From contig NZ_CANMAX010000002.1 in NCBI RefSeq assembly GCF_947495995.1, forward strand, positions 1 through 64,000: a stretch of DNA of 64,000 nt, read 5' to 3'. Below, piece by piece: positions 7,310 through 17,138 of the stretch. The translations under genes and the position numbers were made by a program. The notes beneath the pieces are model-generated. The model did no database searches. It was given only the letters and a program-made list of their open reading frames with translations, and was not told the DNA's origin. Within the stretch, counting starts at the first letter, position 1. Every line of letters starts with the position of its first letter. Source of the DNA: an uncultured Tenacibaculum sp. (GTDB lineage: Bacteria; Bacteroidota; Bacteroidia; Flavobacteriales; Flavobacteriaceae).

Positions 7310-9082
7310 ATGAATGAAATTTTAACTCCAAAACGAGGTGGAGATTTTTTACTGAACGATGTAAAAACAGAAGAATATTATATACCAGAGTTAATCTCTG
7401 AGGAAACAAAAATGATGAAAGACGCTGGAGAATCTTTTTTAGACAATGAGATTGAAAGTCGTTTAGAATTTATGGAAACTAGAGAAGCCATTACCGAAAC
7501 TCCTAAGTTATTAGAGAAGTGTGGTGAGTATGGTTTTTTAGGATTAGAAGTTTCTGAAGCATACGGAGGATTAGATTTATCCTTCAAAGATGTACTGCAT
7601 TTTACGGTGACAATGAGTAGAGGTTATTCTTTTACCGGAGCCTTAGGAGTACAAACTAGTATTGGTATTGCACCGATTTTTTTATACGGAACATCGTATT
7701 TAAAAGAGAAGTATTTAACTGAAATGATTTCAGGTAAATTATTGTCAGCTTTTGCGTTAACAGAACCTAATGCCGGAAGTGATGCAAATGCAGGAAAGAC
7801 AAAAGCAACGATTGATAGTGATGGGAATTATGTTATAAACGGACAAAAAGCTTGGATTTCTAATGCAGGGATTGCTGATTTATTTATTGTTTTCGCAAAA
7901 GTAGAAGACGATAAAAATTTATCTGCTTTTGTTGTAGAAAAAGATTTTGGCGGAATTACAATCGGACCAGAAGAGCATAAAATGGGGTTTTCAGGTTGGA
8001 GTACTTGTCAGGTTTTCTTCGAAAATGTAAAAGTGCCTAAAGAACAATTATTAGGAGAACGAAATAAAGGTTTAAAAATAGCTTTAAATACATTAAATAC
8101 AGGTAGAATTAAATTAGGAGCTTCTTGTATTGGAGTAGGGAAGAAGGCATTATTTCATGCTGTTGATTATGCAAAACAACGCGAACAATTCGGAAAATCT
8201 ATAAGTAGTTTTGGAGCAATTCAAGATAAAATTGCTAGAATGCAAGCGTACATTTTTGCTAACGAGTCTGCTGTATTTAGATTAGGAAATGCTATTGATG
8301 AACTTAGAGAAGAATTTCAACAAGAAGGAAAAGATTTTTCTGAAGCTAAAATCAATTCACTAAAAGAATTTAGTATTGAAAGTGCGATCGTAAAAGTTTA
8401 CGGATCGGAAATACAAGATTATATTGTAGATCAAGCTGTTCAAATTTATGGGGGTATGGGATTCTCTGCTGAATCTCCAGTTGAAAAATTATACAGAGCT
8501 GTAAGAATTAGTAGAATTTACGAAGGAACTAATGAAATAAACAGACTTGTAATTATAAAAGAGTTCGTAAAAAAAGGAATGAAAGGAGAGCTAGATATTT
8601 TCTCTCGCTTTACTAAAATTGCTGAAGAACTTGAGGAAGACATTGCAGATTTTAATAATGATGTTATAGATCAATATCAAGAGTTTGTAAACAGATTAAA
8701 ATCAATTGCTGTTTTTATTTCAGGAGTTTGTTTACAAAAGTTCATGACACAATTGGAAGAAGAACAAGAAATAGCAATGCATATTTCAGATTTATTAATT
8801 CAACTTTATGTGTTAGAAAGTACACTTTCTAGAATTAAAAAACTTAAAGAATTACGTAAGCTAAACGAAGAATATCACATCGCTATTTTAAAAACTATAG
8901 GATTTGATGTGTTTACGAAAGTATCTAATACAATTAATGAATTGATAGTTTCTTTTGATAGTGAAAAAGATGTCACAACTATCATTAAAGCTTGGGATAA
9001 ATACATGAAATTACCGCATGCTAACGTGAAAGAAGAACGAAGAAAAATAGCAAACTATATTTTAACTAACGGAGTAAACTAA
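7310..9082 (+). CDS. Acyl-CoA dehydrogenase with C-terminal extension
   Basis: FAD-dependent alpha,beta-dehydrogenation of an acyl-CoA, the first step of beta-oxidation. The 590-residue protein has the usual N-terminal, beta-barrel and C-terminal helical domains up to about residue 420, followed by about 160 residues as in long-chain (VLCAD-like) enzymes. Visible motifs are FALTEPNAGSDA (flavin/substrate loop), GQKAWISNAG, REQFGKSI, QIYGGMGF and RISRIYEGTNEINR, the last carrying the catalytic-base Glu of the long/short-chain type. It is five bases from the patatin gene, so acyl release and oxidation are probably coupled. Substrate chain length is inferred. Confidence 0.92.
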   Translation: MNEILTPKRGGDFLLNDVKTEEYYIPELISEETKMMKDAGESFLDNEIESRLEFMETREAITETPKLLEKCGEYGFLGLEVSEAYGGLDLSFKDVLHFTVTMSRGYSFTGALGVQTSIGIAPIFLYGTSYLKEKYLTEMISGKLLSAFALTEPNAGSDANAGKTKATIDSDGNYVINGQKAWISNAGIADLFIVFAKVEDDKNLSAFVVEKDFGGITIGPEEHKMGFSGWSTCQVFFENVKVPKEQLLGERNKGLKIALNTLNTGRIKLGASCIGVGKKALFHAVDYAKQREQFGKSISSFGAIQDKIARMQAYIFANESAVFRLGNAIDELREEFQQEGKDFSEAKINSLKEFSIESAIVKVYGSEIQDYIVDQAVQIYGGMGFSAESPVEKLYRAVRISRIYEGTNEINRLVIIKEFVKKGMKGELDIFSRFTKIAEELEEDIADFNNDVIDQYQEFVNRLKSIAVFISGVCLQKFMTQLEEEQEIAMHISDLLIQLYVLESTLSRIKKLKELRKLNEEYHIAILKTIGFDVFTKVSNTINELIVSFDSEKDVTTIIKAWDKYMKLPHANVKEERRKIANYILTNGVN

Positions 9083-9087
9083 GAATA

Positions 9088-9837
9088 ATGAAGAACATAG
9101 GAGTTGTTTTTTCTGGTGGAGGAGCATTAGCAACAGCACATTTAGGTTTATTAAAAGTTTTAGAAGAACAAGGTATACAACCAACACATTTTTCTGGAAA
9201 TAGTGCAGGTGCATTAATCGGAACATTATATGCGTATGAATATAGTGTAGAAGATATTCTAGAAATTATATCAAAAGAGCAATGGTTAGCTGTTCCTTTT
9301 CAAAAGTTGAAAGAAAAACGAATCTTAGATATCAACGATATGTTTGAAGGTTTCAAGAACTATTTGCCAGAAACTTTTAAGTCAGAGAATGTTTTTATTT
9401 CTGCAACAGATATAAATTCAGGTGAAGTTGTAACCTACAACTCCGGAGATTTAAAACAGGCTTTAAAAGCATCTGTAGCGTTGTCTACTTTTTTTAAGCC
9501 TGTTGAATATTTAGGAAAACATTTGGTTGATAGTGCTTTGCTCGATAATTTTCACGTGGCTCCTTTACAAGATAAATGTGATGTAATTTATGGAAGCTAC
9601 GCAATTCCTATGACACCATATCACACAGATTTAGAAAATAATGTGCAACAACTATTAAACAGATTATTTGCAATTAATAGTTACCAAAGAGCAAAGCCTA
9701 AATTTAACCAATGCGATTACATGTTAGATCATCAATATCTTAACGAATTTAAGGTGTTAGATAAAGATAAACTAAGTGTTATTTACGAAAAGAGTTACGA
9801 ATATTGTAAACGAAAACTCGAATTTGTATCGGTGTAA
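9088..9837 (+). CDS. Patatin-like phospholipase
   Basis: A 249-residue cytosolic Ser-Asp lipid acyl hydrolase. The oxyanion glycines are in VFSGGGALATAHLG (residues 7-20) and the nucleophile is Ser39 in GNSAG. The catalytic Asp is in LVDSALLDN, where the usual DGG/DGA reads DSA. That is a slight variant, but the Asp is kept. The gene ends with its stop codon directly adjacent to the stop codon of the convergent CAP-domain gene. Co-transcribed with acyl-CoA dehydrogenase and probably under the same TetR control. Physiological substrate unknown. Confidence 0.9.
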   Translation: MKNIGVVFSGGGALATAHLGLLKVLEEQGIQPTHFSGNSAGALIGTLYAYEYSVEDILEIISKEQWLAVPFQKLKEKRILDINDMFEGFKNYLPETFKSENVFISATDINSGEVVTYNSGDLKQALKASVALSTFFKPVEYLGKHLVDSALLDNFHVAPLQDKCDVIYGSYAIPMTPYHTDLENNVQQLLNRLFAINSYQRAKPKFNQCDYMLDHQYLNEFKVLDKDKLSVIYEKSYEYCKRKLEFVSV

Positions 9838-10326
9838 TTATCTTCTAATAAAAATATTGGTATAATACCAAGTACCATTATTATTTTGCTTTGCAGTAAG
9901 ATGAAAATGTGTAAAATTTCCCTCAATATTTCTACGATGCCCGTCACTATTTATCCATCCGTTAACTAGCGATTGGGCATTGTTATATCCAAAAGCTACA
10001 TTTTCACCAATATTTCTAGCATCAGCATTTTGTTGTAAATAAGCACTACGACTACTAAAATTATCATGAGAAATATCTCCTTGACGAATCATATAATCAG
10101 TATGTTCATCTGTTTGAGTTTTAATAATATCTAAAACATCTAATCTAGCTAAACCTTTATTAGCTCTATAATCGTTTAATAGATTTAAAATTTGATTTTC
10201 GTAATCAATTTCGTTTGTTGGATTTTCTGTGTTCACATCAATATCAGTATCTACATTTTCTTCATTAGAAGAACAAGATAAAATAGTTAAACAACAAACT
10301 AAAAGTAGGGATTTTAATAATTTCAT
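9838..10326 (-). CDS. CAP-domain (SCP-like) lipoprotein
   Basis: A 162-residue lipoprotein: signal sequence with lipobox LTILSCSS (Cys18), an acidic linker, then a CAP domain from about residue 43. CAP motifs are present: ILNLLNDYRANKGL (helix 1), ISHDNFSSR (first His), NIGENVAFGY and WINSDGHRRNI (second His). The ending is shortened to YYTNIFIRR compared with secreted PR-1-like proteins. It is the last gene of a three-gene minus unit with DUF4268 and miaE, 26-base spacing. Role of bacterial CAP proteins is uncertain. Confidence 0.88.
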   Translation of the reverse strand: MKLLKSLLLVCCLTILSCSSNEENVDTDIDVNTENPTNEIDYENQILNLLNDYRANKGLARLDVLDIIKTQTDEHTDYMIRQGDISHDNFSSRSAYLQQNADARNIGENVAFGYNNAQSLVNGWINSDGHRRNIEGNFTHFHLTAKQNNNGTWYYTNIFIRR

Positions 10327-10352
10327 TTTAGGGGAATGAATGGGATTAATAA

Positions 10353-10790
10353 TTATATGGCTTGTTTTATAAAATCTTCATATTCATAATAAAACAGTTC
10401 AAACTGCGTCATAGTTTCTACAAAAAACTCATAACAATCACGCCAAGTGTTTTTATTATGAATACTAAATTTCTTCTCATGTAAAACGTATATTCTTTGA
10501 ATATATTTTCCGCTGTCCAATTGAAAAGCATTATCGAAAATTACTTCTGGTAGATATTCAGTTTCTAAAATTTTCTTTAAAGAAACTAACTGATCGTATA
10601 ACAATTCGTTAGCAATTTCCTCAGGATGTTCAAAGTCTAAACAAACAAAAGCCTTTTTTCTATCCGCTTGAAATTTAAAAGAAAAACCTTTGATTTTAGT
10701 GTTGTACAACAACCATTTTCTAGGGAAAGACTTTCCGAAGCTTGTCCAGAATTCTTTTCTGATTTTTGCAGATTCTTCTTTACTAAACAT
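10353..10790 (-). CDS. DUF4268 domain protein
   Basis: A 145-residue soluble protein made of one DUF4268 domain: FWTSFGKSFPRKWLLYNTKI near the N-terminus, then FKFQADRKKAFVCLDFEH, and an aromatic C-terminus rich in F/Y/E. No catalytic motif is obvious. The DUF4268 fold is nuclease-like and is sometimes found next to DNA-processing genes, but here it stands between MiaE and a CAP lipoprotein. Conserved in flavobacteria; function unknown. Confidence 0.82.
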   Translation of the reverse strand: MFSKEESAKIRKEFWTSFGKSFPRKWLLYNTKIKGFSFKFQADRKKAFVCLDFEHPEEIANELLYDQLVSLKKILETEYLPEVIFDNAFQLDSGKYIQRIYVLHEKKFSIHNKNTWRDCYEFFVETMTQFELFYYEYEDFIKQAI

Positions 10791-10815
10791 GAATTATCAG
10801 TTATTGATTATTGAA

Positions 10816-11397
10816 TTATCCGTGAACTTTAGCCGAAGTACCTCTATTTTTCATCATTAGAGCTTCAAAAGTTAATAAATCATTCCATTTTTGATCAACA
10901 ATCTCTCTATCCATATATTTTCTAGCATAACCTAAAAATAAAGTATAGTGATTTGCTTCAGAAATCATTAAATCTTTATAAAACTCAGATAACTGTTCAT
11001 CAGACATATTATCAGAAAAAACCTTAAAACGTTCGCAACTTCTAGCTTCGATTAAAGCAGCAACAAGTAAACGATGTACTAAAGCTTCTGTTCTGTCTTG
11101 AGTTTTAGGAAAGAAACCTTGTAGTTTTAAAGCATAATCGTTCTTAGTAGCCTGACCTAAAACCATTCCACGATCTACCATTAAATTATGTACCATTCTA
11201 AAATGTTCCATTTCCTCAATGGCTATATCACTCATGTCTTTTACAAGCTCAGTTTCTTCTGAGTAATTGATAATGATTGATACGGCATTACTAGCTGCTT
11301 TTTGTTCAGCAAAAGCATGATCAGTTAATAATTGTTGTAATCCGTTTTTAGCAACATCTACCCAAGAAGTTTCTGTATCAAAGTGTAATCCAAGCAT
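10816..11397 (-). CDS. miaE: tRNA-(ms2io6A)-hydroxylase-like di-iron protein
   Basis: A 193-residue ferritin-like four-helix protein of the MiaE family, which hydroxylates the isopentenyl side chain of ms2i6A37 in tRNA. Iron-ligand candidates lie in ordered motifs: DHAFAEQKAA (helix 1), EEMEHFRMVH (helix 2), ALIEARSCERF (helix 3) and SEANHYTLF (helix 4), giving Glu and ExxH pairs as expected. It is the first gene of the three-gene minus unit. The preceding spacer 11398-11556 holds the divergent promoter of the macroglobulin gene. Confidence 0.9.
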   Translation of the reverse strand: MLGLHFDTETSWVDVAKNGLQQLLTDHAFAEQKAASNAVSIIINYSEETELVKDMSDIAIEEMEHFRMVHNLMVDRGMVLGQATKNDYALKLQGFFPKTQDRTEALVHRLLVAALIEARSCERFKVFSDNMSDEQLSEFYKDLMISEANHYTLFLGYARKYMDREIVDQKWNDLLTFEALMMKNRGTSAKVHG

Positions 11398-11495
11398 TGT
11401 AACCGTGGTTTTATAATTTTCTTATTAAAATGCAAATTTAACAAAAGCTCAAACGAATATTTGACAGATGGTATCAAATTTTTAAATTCCTATCG

Positions 11496-11522
11496 TTGTT
11501 CAGACTTATTTTATTAGTTTTG
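11496..11522 (+). promoter_or_regulatory. Bacteroidota-type promoter
   Basis: TTG (11496-11498) and TAGTTTTG (11515-11522), separated by 16 bases, fit the -33/-7 pattern. The start site would lie about 30 bases before the macroglobulin ATG. Confidence 0.5.
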
Positions 11523-11556
11523 AAATCGTTAAATCTACACTAAAGGAAATAAAATT

Positions 11557-14500
11557 ATGAAAAAGGTTCTGTCGTACTGCGTTCTAGTACTATTGCTACT
11601 AGTATCTGGATGTAAGAAAAAAGAAACAAAAGAAATAAGTGATGTAACAACTTTTACAGAATACATTAGCGTGTATCCTGAAAAGCTAATTTCCATTGCT
11701 CCAAAACTCGATTTTTACTTAAATAAAAAAGTTGATGTGGAAGAGTTAGGAGATGACATTATTACGATGAATCCAAAAGTAAAAGGAAAGGTAGAAATCA
11801 ATAATTCTATTTTATCTTTTGTTCCAGATGAAAAGTTAGAAAGTAATAAAGAGTATTCGTTAACGCTTCATCTTGATAAATTATACAGTAATGTAGACAA
11901 ATCGTTAGAAGATTTTACAATTTTATTAAAAACCAAACCTTTACAATTTAGTTTAGCTTTACAAGCACCATCTATTTACGATAAAGATTGGTATTATGTA
12001 GAAGGAAGTTTAAATGCAAGTGATGTAATTGAAGAACAAAAAGTTGCAGAGTTAGTAAAAGCAAATTACAATGGAGCTGCACAAAAAATCAAGTTTGATG
12101 TTTCTTCAGATGGTTACACCAATTTTGTACGCTTTAAAATAGATAGTTTACAACGTTTTGCTGATGATAAAACAGTAAAAGTAAATTGGGATGGAGGAAT
12201 TATAAATTCTAAGTCAAAAGGAGAAAGAGAGATTGTTATCACAGGAAAATCTAATTTTAAAGTATTGTCTTTTGATGTTTTCAATGATAACAAGCAGCGT
12301 ATAGATATTAATTTTTCAGATCCTATAAATAGTAATCAAAACTTAAAAGGATTAATTCAGTTTGTAAATACTCAGAAACAAAACTTTACAACTAAAATTA
12401 AGAACAATGTTATTAGTGTATATCCGAAATCATCAATTCGTAGTAAAGTAGATATTGAAGTTTTTAAAGGAATTAAAAACAAAGCAGGATATACTTTAAA
12501 GAATAATGTAATACGAACATTATACTTCGAACAATTAAAACCAGAGTTAAGCTTTATTAAAAGCGGGACAATTCTTCCCAATTCGAATAATTTAAAGGTA
12601 AACTTTACGGCTGTAAATTTAAAAGCTGTAGATGCTACAGTTTATAAAATATATAAAAGCAACGTCTTACAATTTTTACAGGGGAATAATTTAAATAACC
12701 AAGGAAACATTCGATACGTAGGTCGACCAACAGCAAAATACACTGTAAACTTATCTAATCAAGGATTAAGTTTAGGAAAACCTAATGCTTTTGCTGTAGA
12801 TTTATCTGATTTGGTTGATGTTGAAAATGGAGCAGTGTATCGTGTAGAATTATCTTACCATAAAGAATATTCAAACTATTCTTGTGATGGAGAAGAAAAT
12901 ACAAGTACGATTGTGTTCGGAAAAAAAGAAGTAGACACGCGTAGATTTGATCGTGCCGGTTACAGTTATTACAATGACGATTATTATGATGATTACAACT
13001 GGAATGAAAGAAAAGATCCGTGTAAAAAATCATACTACAGAAATAAAAAGATCAGTAGAAATTTCTTGGCTTCAGATTTAGGGGTTATAGTTAAAAAAGG
13101 AAATAACGATAATACTTTTGTCGCTGTTACAAATTTACTAACTACAGATCCTGTAAATGCAGCAAAAGTAGAGTTGATTAATTTACAACAACAAACAATT
13201 GTTGCCGCATCTACAAATACAGAAGGTGTAGCATCTTTTGAAAGCGTACAAGGAGCTTATTTCGCTAAAGTATCTAACAATGAAAGTACAACTTACGTAA
13301 AGTTAAACGACGGAAACGCTTTGTCGATGAGTAAATTCGATGTTTCTGGAGCTAAGTTACAGAAAGGAATTAAAGGATATATTTATGGAGAAAGAGGTGT
13401 TTGGCGACCAGGAGATCAAATGTTTTTAACTTTTGTATTGAACGATAAAGCCAATCCAATTCCAGAAGAACATCCAATTAAATTCGAATTGGTTAATCCG
13501 CAAGGAAAAATAATTGACCGTAAAATAGTTCAAAAAAATAAGTTGAATGTATACACTTATACACCAAAAACAGATGCAGAAGCAATTACAGGAAATTGGA
13601 AACTACGTGTAAATGTTGGTGTAGCTAATTTTAATAAAGAACTAAAAGTAGAAACGATTAAACCTAATCGTTTAAAAATTAAAGTAAATACTTATGAAGA
13701 GTTTGTAAAATACGGAAAACCAATTAACGGAGATTTAGAAGTAAAGTGGTTACATGGAGCAATTGCAAGAGGACTTAAATATGATATTGAGTCTAAGTTT
13801 TCTTCAACAAAAACAGCGTTCCCTAAATACGATAATTACGTGTTTGATGATGTAACAAGAAGTTTAAGAACAAGTAATAGTGTAGTTGCTTCAGGAAATT
13901 TAAATAATGAAGGAAAGGTTTCTTTTACTAAGAAAACAGATTTAGGAAATCGTGTTCCTGGTATGGTTAGAGCTAGTTTTATCACTAAAGTATATGAAAA
14001 CGGAGGAGATTTTAGTACCGATGTTTATAGTATGAAAGTGTCTCCATATAAATCTTACGCAGGTTTAAATTTAGCAGAAGAGCAACAATCTAAGAATTAT
14101 CTTTTCACAGATCAAGAATATGCATTTAATGTTGCTTCTGTGAATGAAGAAGGTAAAGGAATTTCGAATGATTTAGAAGTTAAAGTATACAAACTGAACT
14201 GGAGATGGTGGTGGAGTTCTTCAGATGATGGATTATCGTATTATGATGGTTCTTCAGAAAGATCTTCTTATGAAACAAAACGAGTTACTACTAATGCAAA
14301 TGGTAAAGGTTCATTTTCATTAAAAGTTGATAAAGGTGATTGGGGAAGATATTTGATTAAAGTAAAAGACAAGAAAAGTAAACACGTAACTTCTGCGGTA
14401 GTATATTTTGATTGGCCTTCTTGGTACGGAACAAAAAGAGGTAATCAGGATAAAACAAACGCGACTATGTTAGTTTTTTCAAGTGACAAAGATGAATATA

Positions 14501-17064
14501 ATGTTAATGAAAAAGCTACAGTTAAATTTCCTTCATCTGCTGGTGGAAGAGCTTTAATTACTATAGAAAACGGAACAGAAGTATTAGATCATTTTTGGGT
14601 AGAAACTCAAGATAAACAAACCGACTTTAGTTTCCCTGTATTAAGTACATATACACCTAATGTATTTGTAAATATTTCATTATTACAAGAACATGCTCAA
14701 ACGAAGAACGATTTACCAATTCGTATGTATGGAGCAATTCCAATGTTAGTAAATGATCCTGCAACTAAGCTTGCACCAGAAATTCAATTAGCAGACGAAT
14801 TACAACCAGAAAGTGTTGCAAAGATTAGAGTAAAAGAAAAGAATGCAAAAGCGATGACATATACAATTGCTTTAGTAGACGACGGTTTATTAGATTTAAC
14901 TCGATTCAAAACACCAAATCCGTGGAGTTCATTTTATAGGAGACAATCTTTAGGAGTTAAAACTTGGGATATTTTTGACGATGTAATCGGAGCTTACGGA
15001 GGAGAAGTAAATCAGATTCTAAGTATTGGTGGAGATGAAGCTAAAGCTGGAAGTAAGAATAAAAAAGCGAATCGTTTTAAACCAATGGTTTCGTTTTTAG
15101 GTCCGTTTAAATTAGGTTCAGGTGAAGTAAAAACACATGAAATAAAAATACCAAATTATGTAGGTTCTGTTCGTGCAATGGTGGTTGCTTCTAATATTGA
15201 TAAAGAAGCTTATGGTAGTGATGAAAAAAATGCTTTTGTTCGTAAACCAGTAATGGTATTAGCATCGTTACCACGTAAAATCACGCCTAAAGAAACAGTG
15301 ACTTTACCTGTAACGGTTTTTGCTATGAAAGAAAATGTGAAAAACGTAAAAGTTACAGTAAAACCAGATCCATCTTACAGTATTGTTGGAGACCAAACAC
15401 AAACTATTCGTTTCGATCAGCCAGATGAAAAAATGGCATATTTTACATTAAAAGTAAACGATTTTAAAGGTATAGGAAAAGTTAGAGTAGAAGCAAGTTC
15501 TGGAAGTGAAAAAGCTTTTTATGAAGTAGAAATTGATGTGTTAAATCCGAATCCAATTACAACTGAAGTTAAAGATTTAGTATTAAAATCAGGAGAAGAG
15601 AAAACTATAGATTTTACAACATTTGGAACAAAAGGAACGAATACTGCAAGTGTAGAATTATCTACATTGCCACCAATGAATTTTACAAGCCGTATGGAAT
15701 ATTTAATTCGTTATCCTCATGGTTGTGTAGAACAAACAACATCAGGAGCATTTCCGCAGTTATATTTCCCAGAGTTATTTGAGCTTCCAAAAGAAAGAAA
15801 GCAATCGATAGAAAGAAATATAAAAGCAGCAATTAAAAGATTAGCAACGTTCCAAAAATCTGATGGTGGACTTTCATATTGGCCAGGTTCAGGAAGTTCT
15901 AACAGTTGGGGAACATCATATGCTGGTCATTTCTTATTAGAAGCAGCAAAAAGAGGGTATGCCTTACCAATCGGATTTAAAGCGAAATGGTTAAACTATC
16001 AAAAGAATGAAGCAAGAAGATGGAGAAACTCTTCGAAGTATTATAATAATGAGTTAGCTCAAGCATATCGATTATATACATTGAGTTTAGCTAATAGTCC
16101 AGATTTAGCTTCTATGAATAGATTAAGAGAAACATCTGGAATTTCAAATTTATCGAAGAGACGTTTAGCAGCAGCTTATGCTTTAATTGGTAAGAAATCT
16201 ATAGCACAATCTATTTTAAGTACAATCAACAGCAACGATTATTCAAATAGATATTATTATAATTATGGTTCTGAAATTCGTGATAAAGCAATGTCTTTAG
16301 AGACTTATACTTTAATTGGAGACGAGGTAAAAGCTATAAAATTAGCAAAAGATATTGCAGAACGATTGTCTAGTAGTGAGTGGATGAGTACTCAAACAAC
16401 ATCGTATAGTTTATTGGCGATAGCGCAATACGCACTTAAGAATGGTGAAAATGCTGGAATTAATACAAATTATACTTGGAATGGTAATAAAGCTAATGTA
16501 AGTACATCTAAATCATTATTTGTGAAAGATTTAGAAGGATTACTGAAAGAGAATAAGTTTGTAATGAGTAACAATTCAAATAGTCCGTTGTATGTACGAG
16601 TGTACAACAGAGGAATTTTACCAGTTGGTGAAGAAAAAGTAATTCAAAAGAACTTTGATGTTACAATAACTTATAAAGACAAGAATAATAATAGAATTGA
16701 TGTTAGTAATTTATCGCAAGGAACAAACTTTGTAGCAGAAATTACGATTAGAAATGCTACTGGAGAGAAAGTAGAAAATATCGCATTAACGCAATATTTA
16801 CCTTCTGGATGGGAAGTAGTAAATACGCGTTTTACAGAGTTTGGTAGCAATACAAACTCAGCAGCTGTTGACTTTACAGATATTAGAGATGCAAGTATTA
16901 GTAACTACTTTACATTACAAGGATATAAATCTAAAACATTTAGAGTTTTATTGAATGCTTCTTACTTAGGAGATTATTACTTACCAGGTGTTCAAGCAGA
17001 AGCAATGTATGATAACGATTACATTTCTAGAACAAAAGGACAATGGATTAAAGTAGTAAAGTAA
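11557..17064 (+). CDS. Bacterial alpha-2-macroglobulin lipoprotein
   Basis: An 1835-residue periplasmic protease trap of the YfhM type. The N-terminus is a lipoprotein signal with VSGCKKK (Cys19). A long series of macroglobulin-type beta-sandwich domains follows, including KGIKGYIYGERGVWRPGDQM, which marks an MG domain common in these proteins. A TED-like helical region contains the thioester motif GCVEQ near residue 1390, so covalent trapping should work. In enterobacteria and many others this gene adjoins pbpC, the peptidoglycan repair enzyme. Here pbpC lies 7 kb downstream. A good terminator follows. Confidence 0.93.
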   Translation: MKKVLSYCVLVLLLLVSGCKKKETKEISDVTTFTEYISVYPEKLISIAPKLDFYLNKKVDVEELGDDIITMNPKVKGKVEINNSILSFVPDEKLESNKEYSLTLHLDKLYSNVDKSLEDFTILLKTKPLQFSLALQAPSIYDKDWYYVEGSLNASDVIEEQKVAELVKANYNGAAQKIKFDVSSDGYTNFVRFKIDSLQRFADDKTVKVNWDGGIINSKSKGEREIVITGKSNFKVLSFDVFNDNKQRIDINFSDPINSNQNLKGLIQFVNTQKQNFTTKIKNNVISVYPKSSIRSKVDIEVFKGIKNKAGYTLKNNVIRTLYFEQLKPELSFIKSGTILPNSNNLKVNFTAVNLKAVDATVYKIYKSNVLQFLQGNNLNNQGNIRYVGRPTAKYTVNLSNQGLSLGKPNAFAVDLSDLVDVENGAVYRVELSYHKEYSNYSCDGEENTSTIVFGKKEVDTRRFDRAGYSYYNDDYYDDYNWNERKDPCKKSYYRNKKISRNFLASDLGVIVKKGNNDNTFVAVTNLLTTDPVNAAKVELINLQQQTIVAASTNTEGVASFESVQGAYFAKVSNNESTTYVKLNDGNALSMSKFDVSGAKLQKGIKGYIYGERGVWRPGDQMFLTFVLNDKANPIPEEHPIKFELVNPQGKIIDRKIVQKNKLNVYTYTPKTDAEAITGNWKLRVNVGVANFNKELKVETIKPNRLKIKVNTYEEFVKYGKPINGDLEVKWLHGAIARGLKYDIESKFSSTKTAFPKYDNYVFDDVTRSLRTSNSVVASGNLNNEGKVSFTKKTDLGNRVPGMVRASFITKVYENGGDFSTDVYSMKVSPYKSYAGLNLAEEQQSKNYLFTDQEYAFNVASVNEEGKGISNDLEVKVYKLNWRWWWSSSDDGLSYYDGSSERSSYETKRVTTNANGKGSFSLKVDKGDWGRYLIKVKDKKSKHVTSAVVYFDWPSWYGTKRGNQDKTNATMLVFSSDKDEYNVNEKATVKFPSSAGGRALITIENGTEVLDHFWVETQDKQTDFSFPVLSTYTPNVFVNISLLQEHAQTKNDLPIRMYGAIPMLVNDPATKLAPEIQLADELQPESVAKIRVKEKNAKAMTYTIALVDDGLLDLTRFKTPNPWSSFYRRQSLGVKTWDIFDDVIGAYGGEVNQILSIGGDEAKAGSKNKKANRFKPMVSFLGPFKLGSGEVKTHEIKIPNYVGSVRAMVVASNIDKEAYGSDEKNAFVRKPVMVLASLPRKITPKETVTLPVTVFAMKENVKNVKVTVKPDPSYSIVGDQTQTIRFDQPDEKMAYFTLKVNDFKGIGKVRVEASSGSEKAFYEVEIDVLNPNPITTEVKDLVLKSGEEKTIDFTTFGTKGTNTASVELSTLPPMNFTSRMEYLIRYPHGCVEQTTSGAFPQLYFPELFELPKERKQSIERNIKAAIKRLATFQKSDGGLSYWPGSGSSNSWGTSYAGHFLLEAAKRGYALPIGFKAKWLNYQKNEARRWRNSSKYYNNELAQAYRLYTLSLANSPDLASMNRLRETSGISNLSKRRLAAAYALIGKKSIAQSILSTINSNDYSNRYYYNYGSEIRDKAMSLETYTLIGDEVKAIKLAKDIAERLSSSEWMSTQTTSYSLLAIAQYALKNGENAGINTNYTWNGNKANVSTSKSLFVKDLEGLLKENKFVMSNNSNSPLYVRVYNRGILPVGEEKVIQKNFDVTITYKDKNNNRIDVSNLSQGTNFVAEITIRNATGEKVENIALTQYLPSGWEVVNTRFTEFGSNTNSAAVDFTDIRDASISNYFTLQGYKSKTFRVLLNASYLGDYYLPGVQAEAMYDNDYISRTKGQWIKVVK

Positions 17065-17090
17065 AAAGTTTTACGAAGTAATAAAAAATA

Positions 17091-17125
17091 AAGGTCACTC
17101 ATTTCTGAGTGACCTTTTTATTTTT
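17091..17125. terminator. Bidirectional terminator
   Basis: AAGGTCACTCA (17091-17101) pairs with TGAGTGACCTT (17106-17116) and is followed by a T-run; the minus side also has T. It separates the macroglobulin gene from the convergent T9SS gene. Confidence 0.85.
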
Positions 17126-17138
17126 TTAAGCAGTTTGT